Part shown: positions 44,010-54,348 of the stretch, in pieces | Position numbering within the stretch: the stretch's first letter is position 1 | How the letters are laid out: every line of letters starts with the position of its first letter | Assembly (NCBI GenBank): GCA_015680685.1 | Contig: MNCI01035277.1 | Location: 1-64,000 of the forward strand | Reading direction: 5' to 3' | Origin: Gnetum montanum | Lineage: Eukaryota > Streptophyta > Gnetopsida > Gnetales > Gnetaceae | Length of the DNA: 64,000 bases | Translations under genes and position numbers: made by a program | Notes under the pieces: generated by a model | The model's database searches: none | The model's input: only the letters and a program-made list of their open reading frames with translations | What the model was told of the DNA's origin: nothing

Positions 44010-46635
44010 ACTCATGTGGTTCCTGGTGGCAGTGGCTCCTCCATGGGCTTCTTTCTTTTATCCTATGCTCCAAGCTTCTGAAATAGATACTTTTGAAGGA
44101 GTTCTTGAATTTTTTCCTCCTCTATCCAAGGATCATGTGTCGTCCATGCTAATGTTCCAATGTTTGATGTAGTCAACATTTCCCATGAACATGGCAATTG
44201 CAGAAACATTTGATTGGCTTTGACATATCATGTCACAAACAGCTATCCTTCCTCCTCATAGGCTCTAGATTTGTCTCTGAATTCCTGATAATCCATAAGC
44301 CATCGAGCCAATTCTACCGCTACGTCCTTTTGGCCTTGGTAGCTAGCTTTTACCACCTCTAGTTTAGAGTTTGCTACCTCTAGTCTTTGCAACGTCTTCT
44401 TCTATTCTACAAACTCTATCTCATATTTAGCAGAGGTGGTAGCTACCTGCTTCTCTAGTTTAGTTCTCGAGCATCCTTTGTTGACGTGACCAAGTTGGCA
44501 TACCACAGATTTGCCAACTCCATGTATTCTGTGAGATCTTGGATCTGCAGGTACCGACTTTTCAATTCTTCTTGGTGGATGAAGACATAAGTATCCAGTA
44601 TGGCTTGCCAATCAGTGTGTTAAGCATTGAAAGAATTAATGTGATCCCTAGCCATACAGATCTCTTTTTCGATGATTTTCTTATACATTCCCACCCGGTC
44701 ACTAAAGTGCTCCTTTAATTTTGCATGCCTCTTAGCCTCATTTTTCCATGTTCTTATTTCGATGGCTATCTTTTGTCGAATGACGTGTACCTTGTCCATT
44801 GAGAGGGTTATATTTTCTTTGGCTAAGTGACTTATATCCTGGTTGACTCTTATTAGTTATTCTTGCATTTGTTGAAAGCTTTTTTCGAGAACGTTCTTCT
44901 ATTTTTCAACTACCATCAACCAAAAATTTTTGATAGTAAAGAGTTTATTCTCTTCTTGTAAGGCCTTGAGAGCTTTAACATGTGCACATGTTTGAGCTTG
45001 TGCTTTTGAAGCATCCTAATCAGCCTTCTCTTTTTCCATTGTCACCCTTTTATTCTCCACTAACAATTCATTTAATTGCTTTTTCCTAAATGATTCTAAT
45101 TGATTGGCTATAACAAGTTGGGATGGATCCCATCATTTAGCTTGTAGGGCAATGAACTTTTCTTGGAGTCTCTGCAACTCATCTTCTATGTGTTTGACCT
45201 TAACCTTAGCCATGATCAGCTTCCTTTTAGTGGAAATAAGGTCTAATTGTACCACTATGACATCTTGGGGGTTGTCAAACAAGGACATCATTACTTGTCC
45301 TGTTTGCAGCAAGCAATCCAAAGCATCCTCATATTCTGCAGGAGTCATTGACGTACCAACCAGAACTTGAGCATCACGTGCTCTTGTGAAATCTTCCAGT
45401 GACACAATCAAGATGTTAAATGATTCTTTGATGTGGTTCGTAACCACCTGTGCTGCTCCAATTGCATTCTGGTATTGCATGACCACCATTGTGGCACCTT
45501 CACTAGTTTCTAATTATACTTGGAATGACCAATGTGATTCCCATCCTCCTATTTGAATTGAGACCTCACCGCTTGTAGGATCGACTGATATGGTGGACTG
45601 TACAACATCATTGATCACCTTGAAGAGATTGGCCTCATCCCTACTTCCCCAATTGACTGCCTCTGCGATGACCTTGAGATGGCTCATCAATAATCTTGTG
45701 GCGGTGGTGGCAATTGCTGGTCTTGCTAGCCCATGGGTTACGTGCTAGGCCTTGCTTCTTATTATTAGCTTAGCCTTGTGTCTAGAAGTTGGCTAGGCCC
45801 TACTGTTTGAGGTGCAATGGGCCCAATCGTTTATTCTTGTTCAGGCTCTAATGTCTCACCAACATCTTTTCTTAGTGTTGGTGGCTTAAGTAATTCAACA
45901 TATGAAGCATTTTGAGCTTTTCTGAGGATGCCATTAATGTACCCCAGGATTCCAACACACCAGCACAACTTCCTGATTAGACACAGAAAGGGTAATGTGA
46001 ACTTTCCTATCTTCCATTCTTCAAACTACCTTAATATTTTTATTAAATATAGATGGGGCAAATTGGCATAAACCTTGCCCATCAAAATTGCACTTCCTCT
46101 GGCTGCATAGGTAGAAACTCTGTTTAACCCCTTCATTGGGAAAATATGATAGGTACCAATTTTAAAGTAAATTCTCTCTTTAAGGGTTAATTCTCCATAT
46201 GTCTTGTATTCTTTGCCATATACCCTTTTTAACCATACTTTTCTTGCATCTGCATCAGAGCGAGTGGAAAAATGAACAACTTTAGTCTCTCTATTTGGAA
46301 GATTTAGAACTTTTGCAATGGTCTTTGTAGAGAAATCTATTGAAATTCCACCAATATCAATGGTGGTGCCTTCTTCCTTATTGTGCCAAAATTGATACAT
46401 TTCACCCAAATACCATTCTCCACTCTCTGAGAGGATAGTCCATAGTGGAGATTCATTAAGTAGATCCTTAACTAGTTTAGGGACGAATTCCATAAAAGGC
46501 CCACAATTAAGTTCCACAATTACGGCAGAGGATGTGGACCTTTCCCGAATGGCTTGAACACATTTTGGGGACAACGTGAGGTGTTTTCCTTATTCTGGTT
46601 CCTTGACCTTTCCACCTTCTACTTGGCTAGATTGT
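44010..46635 (-). pseudogene. Accessory ORF: conserved N-terminal domain and long coiled coil
   Basis: The N-terminal 182 codons (46,574-46,026) are open. Key residues include CGPFMEFV, SPLWTI, GEWYLGEMYQFWH, ISIDFSTKTIAKVLNLP, YGELTLKERIYFKIG and a Gly/Ala-rich AARGSAI. A linker leads to a coiled-coil region: 45,489-45,133 reads VIVQLDLISTKRKL, then HIEDELQRLQEKFIAL, and Lys/Glu heptads continue to about 44,650. The end is Pro-rich (EEPLPPGTT). Frames at 46,574, 45,489 and 44,611 differ, so at least two shifts are present. The same protein is recognisable at 14,412-17,250 and 61,590-63,560. It occupies the place of the Athila post-pol ORF. Its function is unknown; a scaffold or DNA/RNA-binding role is only a guess from the coiled coil. 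Confidence 0.7.
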
Positions 46636-46636
46636 N
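46636..46636. other. Single-N assembly gap
   Basis: One N. The inverted duplicate begins beyond it. Confidence 0.95.
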
Positions 46637-47762
46637 CAAGGACAATAGGGAGGACCTTCTCAAGGTGTAGCTAAATGCTTGAGAAGAGGCAAAGGCTAAG
46701 GACCTCATGCAAAAAATGTAGAATAGGGGGCACAATCATTTAGCATCCATCAAGAAACCCCTGCCACTACACAATCTAGCCAAGTAGAAGGTGGAAAGGT
46801 CAAGGAACCAGAATAAGGAAAACACCTCACGTTGTCCCCAAAATGTGTTCAAGCCATTCGGGAAAGGTCCACATCCTCTGCCGTAATTGTGGAACTTAAT
46901 TGTGGGCCTTTTATGGAATTCGTCCCTAAACTAGTTAAGGATCTACTTAATGAATCTCCACTATGGACTATCCTCTCAGAGAGTGGAGAATGGTATTTGG
47001 GTGAAATGTATCAATTTTGGCACAATAAGGAAGAAGGCACCACCATTGATATTGGTGGAATTTCAATAGATTTCTCTACAAAGACCATTGCAAAAGTTCT
47101 AAATCTTCCAAATAGAGAGACTAAAGTTGTTCATTTTTCCACTCGCTCTGATGCAGATGCAAGAAAAGTATGGTTAAAAAGGGTATATGGCAAAGAATAC
47201 AAGACATATGGAGAATTAACCCTTAAAGAGAGAATTTACTTTAAAATTGGTACCTATCATATTTTCCCAATGAAGGGGTTAAACAGAGTTTCTACCTATG
47301 CAGCCAGAGGAAGTGCAATTTTGATGGGCAAGGTTTATGCCAATTTGCCCCATCTATATTTAATAAAAATATTAAGGTAGTTTGAAGAATGGAAGATAGG
47401 AAAGTTCACATTACCCTTTCTGTGTCTAATCAGGAAGTTGTGCTGGTGTGTTGGAATCCTGGGGTACATTAATGGCATCCTCAGAAAAGCTCAAAATGCT
47501 TCATATGTTGAATTACTTAAGCCACCAACACTAAGAAAAGATGTTGGTGAGACATTAGAGCCTGAACAAGAATAAACGATTGGGCCCATTGCACCTCAAA
47601 CAGTAGGGCCTAGCCAACTTCTAGACACAAGGCTAAGCTAATAATAAGAAGCAAGGCCTAGCACGTAACCCATGGGCTAGCAAGACCAGCAATTGCCACC
47701 ACCGCCACAAGATTATTGATGAGCCATCTCAAGGTCATCGCAGAGGCAGTCAATTGGGGAAG
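46637..47762. other. Probable flipped, unmerged contig: exact inverted copy of 45,644-46,635 plus 135 bp
   Basis: Bases 46,772-47,762 are the reverse complement of 45,644-46,635 wherever I compared them, including an identical 182-residue ORF (47,380-46,832 region). The block is bounded by single Ns on both sides. Its remaining 135 bp (46,637-46,771) would, if flipped, extend the left contig exactly where it stops at 46,635. This is what an overlapping contig placed in the wrong orientation looks like. A true palindromic duplication cannot be excluded from sequence alone. Confidence 0.85.
46832..47380 (+). pseudogene. Duplicate of the accessory-ORF N-terminal domain (likely assembly artefact)
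   Basis: The translation is identical to 46,574-46,026. The true copy is on the minus strand in the composite element. An in-frame TAA lies upstream at about 46,818, so the frame starts at a TTG here and not at an ATG. Do not count it as an independent gene. Confidence 0.8.
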
Positions 47763-47763
47763 N
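47763..47763. other. Single-N assembly gap
   Basis: One N, inside what should be the 5' LTR of the nested element. Assemblers often break in such repeats. Confidence 0.95.
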
Positions 47764-47837
47764 GCGGAGTTCGACCAGATCGCACGTGCTATGCTTGTTT
47801 CGTATGGTTGAGTGTAGGGGTACCTCGCCACTCATCA
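47764..47837 (+). repeat. 3' end of the nested element's 5' LTR
   Basis: Matches the last 74 bp of the LTR at 53,241-54,348, ending CGCCACTCATCA. The rest is missing at the gap. Confidence 0.85.
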
Positions 47838-47838
47838 T

Positions 47839-47857
47839 AGGCACCATTGCCGGGGAC
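47839..47857 (+). other. Primer binding site, tRNA-Asp type
   Basis: AGGCACCATTGCCGGGGAC follows the LTR. It differs at three positions from TGGCGCCGTTGCCGGGGA, the complement of the 3' end of plant tRNA-Asp used by Athila-like elements. Confidence 0.7.
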
Positions 47858-47979
47858 TAAGTGTCTGTGCGCTGAATAGAACATAAGGGATATCACTCAC
47901 ATCGTTGTGAGCCTTAACGAACCTTCAAGTTAATCAAGATAAAAAAATTATTTAACGGTGAAATAGCACACCAATAAAA

Positions 47980-50900
47980 ATGCCTTCTTCTCATAAGAGC
48001 AACTCACCATCTAAGGACCATACTAGAGACAGTCGGCAACATAAAACACATAACCAAAATCAGCCAAGTCCTAAACAATATAGGATAACATATACTCATC
48101 CTGATGAGTATGTTCCTAACTTTACTTTTGTTCTCCATCAAGACGAACAACTGCAGTGGAGAGATTTGCAAGGTAACATTGTGTTACCCCCAGACTGATC
48201 AATCTCTCGTATGCTTTTCCATGCCTTGGTATAGATTGACATGCAAGAACATTACACTGAATGCGTTGCAGAAGATTTTGACATGAGGGATTATTATCCC
48301 ACAGATGCCCAACGTATGAGAGACTTATGGTAGGGGAGTCAACATACATTTTTGAAGGGCAAAGCCCTGCACGTCCTTAGCGAAATAGGAGATAAGGAAC
48401 CCTTTCTCATGGGTTCTTTAGCAAAGGATGTTCCCCCTCCTAATGATGGTGAGGAGGATGAGTATCAGAACCTACGATCAACAATACATATCCCTGGTTC
48501 TGATGCCCATGAACACCAACTGTTCATAGAGGGAACAACCACTTATGCTAAGGATGGGCACTTGGATCGTCATAATGATCAGGGCCATAGTAGCTGAAGA
48601 GAAGGCAAGAAACATCATCATGGCGATGGTTCCCCTTCTTCTTCCCCTTCTTCACATCACTCACCCTCTCCTTCCACATCTGGGCACAGCCACCATGAAC
48701 ATAAAGGTGAGGACAAAAGTAAAAAGGATGAGAGACCTCGACGGGAGAGTCGAGAGAGAGGACAAGGGCAAGGACGTAGGGAGAGTAGGGAATCACGTAG
48801 ACATCATAGGTGTTATGAAAGAGATGATCATGATGAGCCCGTACTCGCAACCCGAAGTATGCTTGACATAACAGAGGTAGTTAGGATTCCCACAAGGCAT
48901 TTGAAGGATAGTCGGATCAAACAATTAGACATGAACAATATCCCACGATTTGAAGGGGGATACAATGCTGATCCGCAAAATCATTTACAGGCATTCCACG
49001 ATGCCTGTGCCTTGCAGAATATAGACAGTGAGTGGCAGAAACTTAAGTTGTTCCCAAGGACACTCACCAAAGAAGCAGAGAGCTGGTACCAGTCCTTAGA
49101 ACCAGAAACCATCAGGAGGTGGAGTACGATGGTAGAATTGTTCAACGAAAAGTATCAAACATACTCTAGAGTGTCCAATTTGCATAAGCAGATCCAAGGC
49201 TGGAAGCAAGGTCATCACGAACCCTTGGATGCTGCCATGGACCGCTACTACACATTGTTACATCGTTGCTCAGGCCATGGGTATGCACAGCGGGATCAAC
49301 TGCACCACATCGTGGATGGGCTAAGGCATGAAACAAGATGAACCCTTGGGACTTATGCCCAAGGGAGGCTGTCACAACTTAGAGCCCATAAAGTAAAAAG
49401 CTTGTTGGAGCAAGTAGAAAACGAAGAAGGTGAGCTACAAAAAAGGGAAAGTGTGGAGGAGTACAACCGCGATCCCTCCCTTCAAAAGAAGGGAGTGAAA
49501 TTTTGTGATGAAGAGGATGAGTCACCAATCGAAGAGTTGGTGAACGAAAAAACCTTGCCGATCCAAAAGTTAACAACAGAAATAGCGACTAAGGTAGACG
49601 ATGTATGGAGTTCCTTAGACTCTAAAATAGAAACCATCTTAAAAATTGTAGAAGAGTCTAAGGTAGAGCAAAGTAGTGACAAAGGTAAGAAAAAGTGGAG
49701 AGATTTAAGCCCTGCACATAACAAGGGTAAGGGGAAAATCACTAACTCTGATGTAGCTGTAGATTCTGATACAGAAGATGGTAGTGGATGTGAGGTCTAC
49801 TACTATGACCATCCTAAGGGATGTTTCCCCATTATCTCACATCTACAGGAGTCTGGGATGTATGCACTAAATCTAAGACTTAATCAACGGCAAACACCCC
49901 GAAGGTTACCTTATCCACAAGGTAACCTAAGGCAGTTTCACCAACCACTAACGTATTATCCAAGTGGAACTCCACCATAGCCCATCAGACAGCATCAGCA
50001 ATGGAAATACCCATAGTCATGGGGGATGCCATCGTCGAAACAACAGTACCCTTACCGGCAGCCTGACCCTTATGGATATTATGTGCAGCAGCCGATTTCT
50101 CCAAGTGACTCTATGGGTCACACAACTCCCAACCGTCACTACCAAGCTCAGGAGTACTTCAGAAGGACTCCTTCTCCTCCGGGAGACACTCTATACCCAC
50201 ACCATCCTCCTAATCCATCCGCACCTCTTCCACCTCAAGTAGTTCCCGTAACACCTTCTGCTCCAACAATGCAAGAGGAACTTCCTCCTCAACCACAACA
50301 ACATCATGCTGCAAGAGCTGTAAATATCCAACCTACTGATGGTTCTGACAACTGTAAAAAGAGAAGACCTTACCTCAGAACCAAAAGCCCAGACAAATTC
50401 TCGCAACAACAAGCGGTTGAGGCCATGTACACGCCTCCACCATTTAACACTTTGGAGCACCCTTTAGTCCAACAGGGCGTAACACATACGGTTATGTTAA
50501 CACATACTGTAACTAACTGGATCAAGGTAGGCCACCTTCCCAGGAAACTAACTGACCCTGGTAGTCCCTTAATCTATTTATAGATCATCAGAAATGAACC
50601 ACATAGGGCTCTTCTTAACTCAGGTTCTGGAGTCAACTTAATTTCGTGAAAGATGTATCATGCCTGGAACCTACCCCAACTTAAGAAGAGCAACATTCAA
50701 CTAGAGCTGGCAGACCAGTCCATCACCATTTCCTTGGGATTGGTGAAGGACATCATTACCATTGTGTGTGGTTGATCCTATCCAGCTGATTTTCTGATGA
50801 TCGAAGTGAACAACAATGAAGATGACTTCCCCATTATAATGGGAAGGGCATGGCTAAGCACAGTAGATGCATGCCTTAGGATTCACGATCTTTCCTTGGA

Positions 50901-51126
50901 AATCTCTAAGGTAAACATATGTGGAAAGATTGAGAAGAGGAAAGTTCCATGCATCACATACAGTGATTCATCGGGTGATGACATGGAGGGATACTCTTCT
51001 CCTCCATGCACTAGGTGTGCCCTTGAAACTCTGCAACAAAGATACCTATATGTAGCAACCACACAAGAAGTAGTAGACACCCTGTGGTTGACAACTACTA
51101 GAAGGATCAGAAAAATATGCATGGAA
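47980..51126 (+). pseudogene. Gag-protease polyprotein in one continuous frame with ten premature stops
   Basis: All blocks are in the same frame over about 1050 codons, with no indels. The N-terminal domain has FTFVLHQDEQLQWRDLQGN. A His/Ser/Arg-rich low-complexity stretch (48,600-48,850) is followed by the retrotransposon Gag core (48,859-49,340: MNNIPRFEGGYNADPQNHLQ, WYQSLEPETI, EKYQTYSRVS). An acidic/Lys segment and a Pro/Tyr-rich tail with PYPQGNLRQF follow. The protease has ALLNSGSGVNLIS (50,608) and FPIIMGRAWLSTVDA (50,821). No zinc knuckle is seen. Stops occur at 48,196, 48,232, 48,331, 48,595, 49,339, 49,978, 50,014, 50,581, 50,647 and 50,773: five TGA, five TAG, no TAA. The catalytic protease Asp is Asn (50,617-50,619). 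Gag would form particles; processing should be dead. Confidence 0.85.
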
Positions 51127-51289
51127 TGAACTGAGGAAACCCATGCCAACAACAAAGGCATAGACACATTGAAACATGAGCGTCACCAACTTCCACCCCT
51201 TAACCTAAGAACATCAGTTGGGAGAAGTTGGGCACTTCTACGAAATTCAAAAAAACGCTCATTATTTCGGATCTCTCCCTTACAACTCA

Positions 51290-53226
51290 GTCATGGGGGA
51301 GATGGCCACGTATGCTGATCATATGGGGCCCTTAGTTCTTTTAAGTTTTTGTTTTACAAAATTTTTGTTTTACACATTTTTGTTTTACAACGTTTTTGTC
51401 TTACAAATTTTTGTTTTACAACTTTCTTTAACTTTTCTAATTTTTGTTTTACATCATCATTATAATTTTTCCATTTTGTGTGTGTGTGTGTATCCACCAT
51501 GTAAGTTTGTCCCATAATAAGTGTTCGGAATGATGATATGAAATGTTTTCATATTAATTGCTAATGTTTGGTTTTTACCTTTAAGTCACAATGTTGATAC
51601 TAAGGTATGTTTCTTTTAATATGGTAGGCAATGAGATCAATTCATCCATCCATCCACCAATCTCTATGGTTTCTCTTGGCTTGGAAATGTATAGTTCCCT
51701 TCTAATAAGAACTTTAACGAATCGGTGACTGGGTATTTCTCAAACTAAGGAAGGACTCAAGGATTGCAAAGGGTGTGACTTCAAGGGAACTTGATGCTTT
51801 TGTGTTGGTCATTCTCTTGGGTGCTTGGATGTTTCCTTCTTAATTTTTCTTACCGTTCCGATGTTACTCAATTATCGGAAGCTGAGAAAATAAAAATAAG
51901 AAGTCTTTGCATGGTGTGGTTCTCACGCATACAAATACAAAAAAAAAAAACTAAGTGAGAATTCAAAGCACACCCCTTAAACGAAATAAAATTTGGGCTA
52001 CAAGCACTAGTTATGGAACCAAAAGTGTTCCCTCTAACTAAAGCCCTTCTCGCTTCCCATTCACTCCTTTGTTTCGTCGGAATGGTGGTGGCTCTTTGAA
52101 GATGCATCCTCGTTATCCATGTGGATGGTTTAACCAAATGCATCGATGCGAAGTCACTGGATGTGGTTGGTTTGAGGCCGGAGTTGGAATGAGATTTGAC
52201 AAGTTACATTAATCATGGAACACACAAGGGGCTGTACACCACCTTGTCCTTGGGATTCCATTCCATTCTCTTCGCTCCATCCTTCTCTCCATGGTTCACC
52301 TCATTGCCAGTTGTATCATTAGTATATATATTTTGGTTGATGCATTGTTTTCTTTTCGGTAAATTCTAGCGGTTAAGACTTTAACTCTTGTTCCAAAAGA
52401 CATTTCCAGAGCCTACGGACTCTTTGAATGTGGGTCTATTAGGGCATTAATGGCATGAGCCTGCTTTGGGGAGGACCCACTGACATTCCTATTTGGAGCA
52501 TTAGTTAACTTCTTTCCCTTAACCTTTTGCAATTAATTATTATTTTGTTCATTACCATCTTGCCATCCCTTTCATCGATGCTCTAGTTATCCTTTTTATC
52601 TATCTTTCTTCCTCCTTTTCTTTCTCCATTCTAACGCTACCAGAGGTTCACGATTAGTCATGGGGATATGGGGCCCGCTTTTTTCGATTTTCTCTTAGCC
52701 TCGAAATTTTTGATTTTCTTCCTAACCCCTACACCTTCGGTAGTCATCAGTAACATATTCCCAGATCCATATTAGCCATACCACAACCTAGCCAATGGAC
52801 TTACACCGAAGCAAGTTATTAATTACATAATGATTCATTTACACTTGCTAATATATGATTGTGTTGTGTGTGTAGATGGCAATCATACAACAACGGAATG
52901 GATCTAGAGCAAACAATTGGAATGGCGTAGTGCTGAAGCAGCTATGCAAGGAGAAAGATCGATGACGCGCTTATGGATGGACAACGAAAGTGCAATCTTG
53001 GCATTGGCAGCAGCAACACTTCTTTCTATCTCTCTCTTTCTCTCAAGCTACCAACAAAGGTCTGATGTCATTGTAATAAGGTGTTCACCCTTGTTGTTAT
53101 GAACACCAGTTTTGTCAAGTCTTGTAATAATGATCCATTCACATGTCATCCCATTAGTTCCATTCCCCTCAATAATTCCATACCTTCCTGATATTATTGT
53201 AAGGAACTCGAGGACAAGTTTTCATT
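51290..53226 (+). other. Non-coding spacer in place of pol
   Basis: The spacer begins with T-rich units TTTTTGTTTTACAA (51,344-51,430) and a TG run at 51,478. Blocks at 51,700-52,050 match 18,540-18,830 inverted, and it is also related to 54,500-56,170. PPT-like AGTCATGGGG words lie at 51,289, 52,656 and 53,228, the first two each followed by ATATGGGGCCC. The frame at 52,917-53,102 has a hydrophobic stretch but no family resemblance. I see no RT or integrase. Confidence 0.7.
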
Positions 53227-53240
53227 CAGTCATGGGGGTA
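53224..53240 (+). other. Polypurine tract of the nested element
   Basis: ATTCAGTCATGGGGGTA abuts the LTR start TGATGAGATGG. Only the G run is purine-pure, as in the composite element's tract. Confidence 0.65.
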
Positions 53241-53267
53241 TGATGAGATGGGATATGCACAAGCCAC

Positions 53268-53344
53268 AATATTGCGTACGCGATATCACAACCGCCGCGA
53301 TATCGCGTCGTCCCCTGCGATATCGCGTACGCGATATCGCGGTC
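53268..53344. promoter_or_regulatory. GATATC palindrome array upstream of the LTR TATA box
   Basis: Three related inverted-repeat words, CpG-rich, within 77 bp: ATTGCGTACGCGATATC, CCGCGATATCGCG, and a 24-bp perfect palindrome centred on GTAC. Placement immediately before TATA suggests a protein-binding or structural role in transcription; this is inference. Confidence 0.55.
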
Positions 53345-53356
53345 CATCGCCAAATC

Positions 53357-53364
53357 TATAAATA
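53357..53364 (+). promoter_or_regulatory. TATA box of the nested element's LTR
   Basis: TATAAATA in the shared context TCTATAAATAAGAGGCAGC. Confidence 0.7.
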
Positions 53365-54348
53365 AGAGGCAGCATTCCCCTCATTCCCCATCCTGGCTAG
53401 AAGTAGTGAAGCTCTGGCAGTTTGATCACTCCAGAGTTAGATTAATTTCCCATGTGCCCACAGTAGGAGTCCTAGAGTGAACGACTCTTTATTCGAGCAG
53501 CTTTGTACCTGAACGCAAGTTGTGTATGGCAATAAAGATGAACTTGATTGGATAAACCTTGCAGTACATGGATAGGATTTATTATTTGTTATTTATTACA
53601 TGTTGTTAATGCAGTATGAGTACAACTTGATTACGAGCATCTAAGGATGTGTAGTCAAGGAATCGGCTGCTCGTCGCAACGCGGTATGAGTACGACTTGA
53701 TTACGAGCATTGTGACTACTTGGTAACCTAGTAGCGTATTCCAGGATCTACACTTGGTAATCCCAGTGGTAGTCGCAGTGTGTACGGCTAGTCAAGGAAT
53801 CGGCTGCTCATCGCACTTAGGCTAGTCAGGTTCTCTCACCCTTCACTCCTAGAACGTGGGATAAGTACGACTTGGCTACGAGCACCTACGGGTGTGTACG
53901 GCTAGTCAAGGAATCAGCTGCTTATCACACTTAGGCTAGTTAAGTGCCTCAGTACGACCACTTCGAGCACGTGTGTTACGTGTGGTGATCCCAGTAATGA
54001 TTAGCGTTTGGAAACCACAGTTGCATAGTTCAGGGTGTGTACGGTAAGTGGGAACGGATGCTGACACTAGTTAATTTAGACTTAGGTCCTTAGTTAGAGT
54101 TAGTTAGTTTCTCAACCCTTCACCCTTTAGCATAGAAGATAAACTAGAAAAGACCAAAAAAAATCATATACCTCGGACTTACTTAACCATACACCGTGAC
54201 AACAACAAGTAAGTCTGGGAAGACAACAAATGATTAACCCCAAGTGTTCCATGGGGCGTTTAGGCATTTAGTCTGCGGAGTTCGACCGGATCATGTGTGC
54301 TACGCTCGTTTCGTATGGTTGAGTGTAGGGGTACCTCGCCACTCATCA

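Larger units (their letters stand above)
47764..54348 (+). mobile_element. Nested Athila-like element with gag-protease only
   Basis: Order: last 74 bp of the 5' LTR (47,764-47,837), tRNA-Asp-type primer site, one long gag-protease frame (47,980-51,126), non-coding spacer (51,290-53,226), PPT and 3' LTR (53,241-54,348). RT, RNase H and integrase are absent. It lies inside the composite minus element and so is younger. The left LTR is lost at the assembly gap, so its target duplication cannot be checked; the five bases after the right LTR are GTTTG. Confidence 0.85.
53241..54348 (+). repeat. 3' LTR of the nested element
   Basis: 1108 bp, TGATGAG...CTCATCA with a 7-bp perfect terminal inversion. 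U3 carries GATATC-centred palindromes including a perfect GATATCGCGTACGCGATATC core near 53,318. TATA follows at 53,357. It is longer than the 871-bp solo LTR because of about three tandem units around CTAGTCAAGGAATCGGCTGC (53,610-53,945). Confidence 0.9.

Noticed and set aside
46026-47380. Reading the two identical 182-codon ORFs as a divergent gene pair
   Set aside because: Identity is exact and the second copy lies between single Ns, so a flipped duplicate contig explains it better.
52917-53102. Small hydrophobic ORF in the nested element's spacer as an envelope-like gene
   Set aside because: 61 codons with a single hydrophobic stretch, no signal peptide pattern, and no counterpart in related spacers.
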